A stretch of 9,319 nt of DNA from Allobaculum sp. GTDB lineage: Bacteria; Bacillota_I; Bacilli_A; Erysipelotrichales; Erysipelotrichaceae. Under the pieces are notes generated by a model. It had not been told where the DNA came from and did no database searches. It was given only the letters and a program-made list of their open reading frames with translations. Location of the stretch: positions 1-9,319 of the forward strand of contig JAAVAY010000077.1 in the NCBI GenBank assembly GCA_014803815.1, given 5' to 3'. Positions 6,871 through 9,319 of the stretch are shown here, piece after piece. Position 1 is the first letter of the stretch. The number at the start of each line of letters is the position of its first letter. The position numbers were made by a program, and so were the translations under genes.

Positions 6871-6899
6871 AAAAAAACTCCTCGATCCAATCGGGGAGT
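6871..6899 (-). terminator. Intrinsic terminator of lepB-rbgA-rnhB
   Basis: Minus strand ACTCCCCGAT (6890-6899), loop TGG, ATCGAGGAGT (6877-6886), then a run of T to 6871. Nine of ten stem positions pair (one C-A mismatch), followed by 7 T in all. It starts 19 bases after the rnhB stop codon. Confidence 0.82.
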
Positions 6900-6918
6900 C
6901 AAAGGATGAAAAATAAAA

Positions 6919-7527
6919 TTAGAAAAGAGATGTCTCTTTGACAAGTAATCGCTGTACGGGAGAAAAAGAATAGCGATAAAACGATTGCAAGCCGTATTGA
7001 TTTAAAGCTTCTAAATGCTTCTTTGTGGGATATCCCTTGTGCGTTTTCAAGCCATATTGGGGATAGAGAGCGTCAAGAGCTTCCATATAATGATCGCGGC
7101 TCACTTTGGCTAAAATGCTTGCTGCCGCAATGGAAATGGCTTTTTGATCTCCACGGACAATGGATAAAGAATTCGCAAAAGTCGGCAAGGGCATTGCATC
7201 GCTGAGAATAAAATCCGCTTGAGCTTTTTGCGCGATTTGCCGCATAGCTTCTTGAGTCGCCCGATAAATATTGAGGCGATCAATCGTCTTTTCATCCACA
7301 AACACAATCCAATAGGCTAAGGCATCGCGTTGAATGACTTCAAAGAGAGCTTCCCGTTTAGAAGCAGATAGCTTTTTGGAATCGTTGATCCAAGGATTGA
7401 CATAATTCGCAGGGAAAATGACCCCAGCCACCACCAATGGGCCACAAAGCGGCCCGCGCCCCGTTTCGTCCATCCCTAAAATGAGGGGATAACGGGACCA
7501 GTATTCCAATTCAAGAGGATGATTCAT
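6919..7527 (-). CDS. rnhB: Ribonuclease HII
   Basis: A 202-residue RNase HII that cuts the RNA strand of RNA/DNA hybrids and removes single ribonucleotides misincorporated in DNA. The catalytic acids are visible: Asp20 and Glu21 in GMDETGRGPLCGPLV, Asp110 in ILSDAMPLP, and Asp127 in VRGDQKA. The 110-127 spacing is the one known from bacterial family members. The GRG motif (23-25), which reads the RNA-DNA junction, is intact. Other family blocks are AAASILAKVSRDHYM and YGLKTHKGYPTKKHLEAL. The length is close to E. coli (198) and lacks the extra N-terminal region of B. subtilis RnhB (255). The start ATG at 7525-7527 lies inside the end of rbgA (17-base overlap) with only a weak GGAT before it, so translational coupling is likely. 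Confidence 0.97.
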   Translation of the reverse strand: MNHPLELEYWSRYPLILGMDETGRGPLCGPLVVAGVIFPANYVNPWINDSKKLSASKREALFEVIQRDALAYWIVFVDEKTIDRLNIYRATQEAMRQIAQKAQADFILSDAMPLPTFANSLSIVRGDQKAISIAAASILAKVSRDHYMEALDALYPQYGLKTHKGYPTKKHLEALNQYGLQSFYRYSFSPVQRLLVKETSLF

Positions 7528-8464
7528 GTTGATGATCCAAATCTACGGATTTTTCTTTCGTCTGCAATTCTTGATCTGCTTCTTTTGGATCGTCTTGAAT
7601 GAGCCTATGCAGACTGGGTGGCAATTGCCATGTAATGCGGCCTAATTTTCCAGCTCGGATGTCTTGAATAAAGGAGCGCATCGTGCGATTTTCGTCGACA
7701 TCTCCTCGTTGCAACCAGCCGCGCTTTTGAGCAATGGATTGCAGAGTTTCCCAAGGTGTCTCACCTAAAGTTTCAATACCATAGGTTTGAAGCAAAGCTT
7801 CGGGATGATATTTGGACAAGTAATCACAACAATAAAGAGCTAAGTCATCCATGTGAACAATGTCATCTTTGATAGAGCCAAGGGCTGCAAGAGTTAAGGC
7901 ATCGGTTTGATCTTCCAATTTAGGCCACAATACCCCTGGCGTGTCGAGAACTTCGAGTTCCTTTCCCACTTTGATCCATTGCAACGATTTGGTTACCCCT
8001 GGTTTATCGCCCGTCATCGCCGCTTTGCGCTTAGCCAGCGAATTGATGAAAGTCGATTTTCCAACGTTAGGAATGCCCACAACCATCGCCCGTAAGGCCC
8101 GTGGACGAATGCCGCGCTTTTTTTGTTTTTCAATGAGGGGGGCATTGAGCTTTAAACTCTCAGAAACGATTTTATTTTTGAAGTTTTCTTTGATGAGATC
8201 AATGGCTAGGGCACTTGATTCATCACTCGTTAAGTCATCTATCCACCTCTCGGTGAGTTTGGGATCGGCTTTGTCCTTTTTGGACAAGATGACAAGCCGT
8301 GGCTTATTTTGTGCCAGTTCATCGATGAGAGGATTTTTCGAAGCACTAGGCATTCTTGCATCCCGAATTTCGATGATAAAATCTACTTTTTTTAGGTTTT
8401 CTTCCATTTGTCGCTTGGCTTTAGCCATGTGACCTGGATACCACTGAATGATCGAAGAAGGCAT
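7511..8464 (-). CDS. rbgA: Ribosome biogenesis GTPase RbgA (YlqF)
   Basis: A 317-residue circularly permuted GTPase needed for late assembly of the 50S ribosomal subunit. The N-terminal family signature QWYPGHMAKAKRQM is at 7-20. The G motifs come in the permuted order G4-G1-G2-G3: SKKD (61-64), GIPNVGKST (130-138), Thr158 in DKPGVTK, and DTPG (174-177). The C-terminal part (about 190-295) is the helical RNA-binding ANTAR-like domain; the last 20 or so residues form a charged tail. The odd point is G4: B. subtilis has NKAD and here the first residue is Ser. The ATG at 8462-8464 overlaps the lepB stop by one base (TAATG), with a GGGGAT ribosome binding site 6 bases upstream. rbgA next to lepB and rnhB is a usual Firmicutes arrangement, often just after rplS. 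Confidence 0.97.
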   Translation of the reverse strand: MPSSIIQWYPGHMAKAKRQMEENLKKVDFIIEIRDARMPSASKNPLIDELAQNKPRLVILSKKDKADPKLTERWIDDLTSDESSALAIDLIKENFKNKIVSESLKLNAPLIEKQKKRGIRPRALRAMVVGIPNVGKSTFINSLAKRKAAMTGDKPGVTKSLQWIKVGKELEVLDTPGVLWPKLEDQTDALTLAALGSIKDDIVHMDDLALYCCDYLSKYHPEALLQTYGIETLGETPWETLQSIAQKRGWLQRGDVDENRTMRSFIQDIRAGKLGRITWQLPPSLHRLIQDDPKEADQELQTKEKSVDLDHQHESSS

Positions 8465-9294
8465 TATTTTATCCCCGCCTTATTAAATGGATACAACACC
8501 AACAGCCCCTTACCAAAGAGCGTATCACTGCTAATCGGACCGATGTAACGCGAATCTTTGGAGTAAGGCCGATTGTCACCCATCACCCAATATTCGTCTT
8601 CACCAAGAGTAACTGGTCCAAAATCAGAAGTAAAGGTTCCATAGTTTACGCCATGCTCCGCTTGGTATTTGGCTAGTGTTTCTTCAATATAGTCTTCGTT
8701 TAAATAGCTGCTTTCATCTAAAGGCTCTCCGTCGATATAGACCACGCCATTTTTGGCTTCGATGGTTTCCCCAGGCAAGCCGATAACCCGCTTTACCCAG
8801 CGCTCGGTTTCACCATTGGCTCCTTCTTGGTTGCTGATGACGATATCTCCTCGCTCTGGCTGGGATAAAGCCACCGAGATGATGCTGGTAAAGCCATATT
8901 CCCCATCCGCTAGAGAGGGATCCATGGAATGGCCAGAGACGTTGACGGGATGAGCAATAAAGTTGAGAAAAAACAAGACACAAATCGAACAGCCTGCTAG
9001 GATTTTGACAAAATCCAACACATCCCCTAAAAAGGTGCTCTCCTTGGTCTTTTTCTTGGCCTCTGGTTTGGGCATTTTTTCTTGTGGAAGCTCTTCGGGT
9101 GGAGTGGGAAGAGAAGTAGGAGCCGAAGGCGAAGAATCAAGATGGGATTCTACTCTGGTGTTCTTTTGAAAGGCTTCTTCTTCAGGCTTTTCTACAGAAA
9201 CCCCATTGAGCTTTACGACCTTAACGGTCATTTTTTGATCATCTATTTTTTCATCCTTTGGATTGTTTTGCTTGATATCATTTTGATCACGCAT
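8464..9294 (-). CDS. lepB: Signal peptidase I with long N-terminal extension
   Basis: A 276-residue type I signal peptidase that removes signal peptides from secreted proteins at the outer face of the membrane. One membrane helix lies at about 95-114. The catalytic Ser123 is in SGHSMDPSL and the general-base Lys168 in RWVKRVIGLPGE. The conserved box GDNRPYSKDSR is at 239-249, and RYIGPI follows. A single helix followed by the catalytic domain is the Gram-positive SipS pattern, but those proteins are usually about 170-200 residues. Here about 88 extra residues precede the helix: charged, then proline/serine-rich (about 54-80), predicted disordered and cytoplasmic. The start is well supported: ATG at 9292-9294 with GGAGG 4 bases upstream, whereas internal Met22 and Met74 show no ribosome binding site. 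First gene visible of an operon whose upstream end (often rplS) is outside the window. Confidence 0.96.
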   Translation of the reverse strand: MRDQNDIKQNNPKDEKIDDQKMTVKVVKLNGVSVEKPEEEAFQKNTRVESHLDSSPSAPTSLPTPPEELPQEKMPKPEAKKKTKESTFLGDVLDFVKILAGCSICVLFFLNFIAHPVNVSGHSMDPSLADGEYGFTSIISVALSQPERGDIVISNQEGANGETERWVKRVIGLPGETIEAKNGVVYIDGEPLDESSYLNEDYIEETLAKYQAEHGVNYGTFTSDFGPVTLGEDEYWVMGDNRPYSKDSRYIGPISSDTLFGKGLLVLYPFNKAGIK

Positions 9295-9319
9295 AGTTCC
9301 TCCAAATTGTTTTTTGAAA

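Larger units (their letters stand above)
6406..6918 (-). other. Intergenic region between rnhB and topA, no convincing protein gene
   Basis: About 510 bases. In transcription order it holds the rnhB terminator, an AT-rich stretch, a possible promoter (6687-6715), a stem-loop (6636-6660), a terminator (6543-6567) and a terminator-like hairpin (6428-6457). Two short minus-strand open frames (6647-6832 and 6502-6696) have no ribosome binding site and no recognisable motif; the first reads as a hydrophobic stretch, as T-rich DNA tends to. Many Firmicutes carry dprA at this place. No DprA motif is readable in any frame, so any loss is old or the gene lies elsewhere. The section about 6543-6683 would make an RNA of about 140 bases. 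Confidence 0.5.

Noticed and set aside
6406..6918. A tRNA, 6S, SRP, tmRNA or RNase P RNA gene in the rnhB-topA gap
   Set aside because: No T-loop GTTCRA sequence with acceptor pairing, no SRP apical loop, no RNase P or tmRNA core motifs could be found on either strand by eye.
7192..7206. RNase HII with SDAM in place of the E. coli-type IDGN around the third catalytic Asp
   Set aside because: The Asp itself is kept and DAM-x-LP is, as far as I recall, usual in Firmicutes RnhB, so this is not an oddity.

Overview
All recognisable genes in this window lie on the minus strand, so transcription runs from high to low coordinates. The content is core housekeeping of a low-to-moderate GC Gram-positive bacterium (Firmicutes/Bacillota). 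The support is the order lepB-rbgA-rnhB-topA-trmFO-rpsB-tsf, the presence of TrmFO (the folate-dependent tRNA methylase typical of this phylum), strong GGAGG-type ribosome binding sites, a TTG and a GTG start, and classical hairpin-plus-U-tract terminators. The gene order and the missing neighbours would fit Erysipelotrichia or a relative, but that class-level guess is weak. No transposon, phage, CRISPR array, tRNA or rRNA is visible.

Layout in transcription order. Block 1 (9294-6919) is lepB, rbgA and rnhB, all touching or overlapping: protein export, 50S ribosome assembly and RNA/DNA hybrid removal. It ends in a terminator (6871-6899). Block 2 (about 6918-6406) is roughly 500 bases without a convincing protein gene. 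It holds a possible promoter, a stable hairpin and two terminator-like hairpins in tandem, the second ending only 22 bases before the topA start codon. dprA, which often sits here in Firmicutes, is absent. Block 3 (6405-2814) is topA and trmFO, overlapping by 8 bases, followed by a weak terminator. Block 4 (2704-635) is rpsB-tsf, with its own good promoter, a structured leader of about 100 bases and a strong terminator. Block 5 (600-1) is a small GtrA-family membrane protein, then the first 33 codons of a lipoprotein that runs off the window edge. This fragment has a clear GTG start, ribosome binding site and lipobox.

Points that stand out: the double-terminator region before topA, which may be an attenuated leader or a small RNA; a long arginine/asparagine-rich tail on ribosomal protein S2; a charged cytoplasmic extension of about 90 residues on signal peptidase I; an altered G4 motif in RbgA; and the loss of several usual neighbours (dprA; xerC-hslVU-codY; pyrH-frr). 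Nothing here amounts to a clear new defence or mobile system. The pre-topA region is the best candidate for something undescribed.
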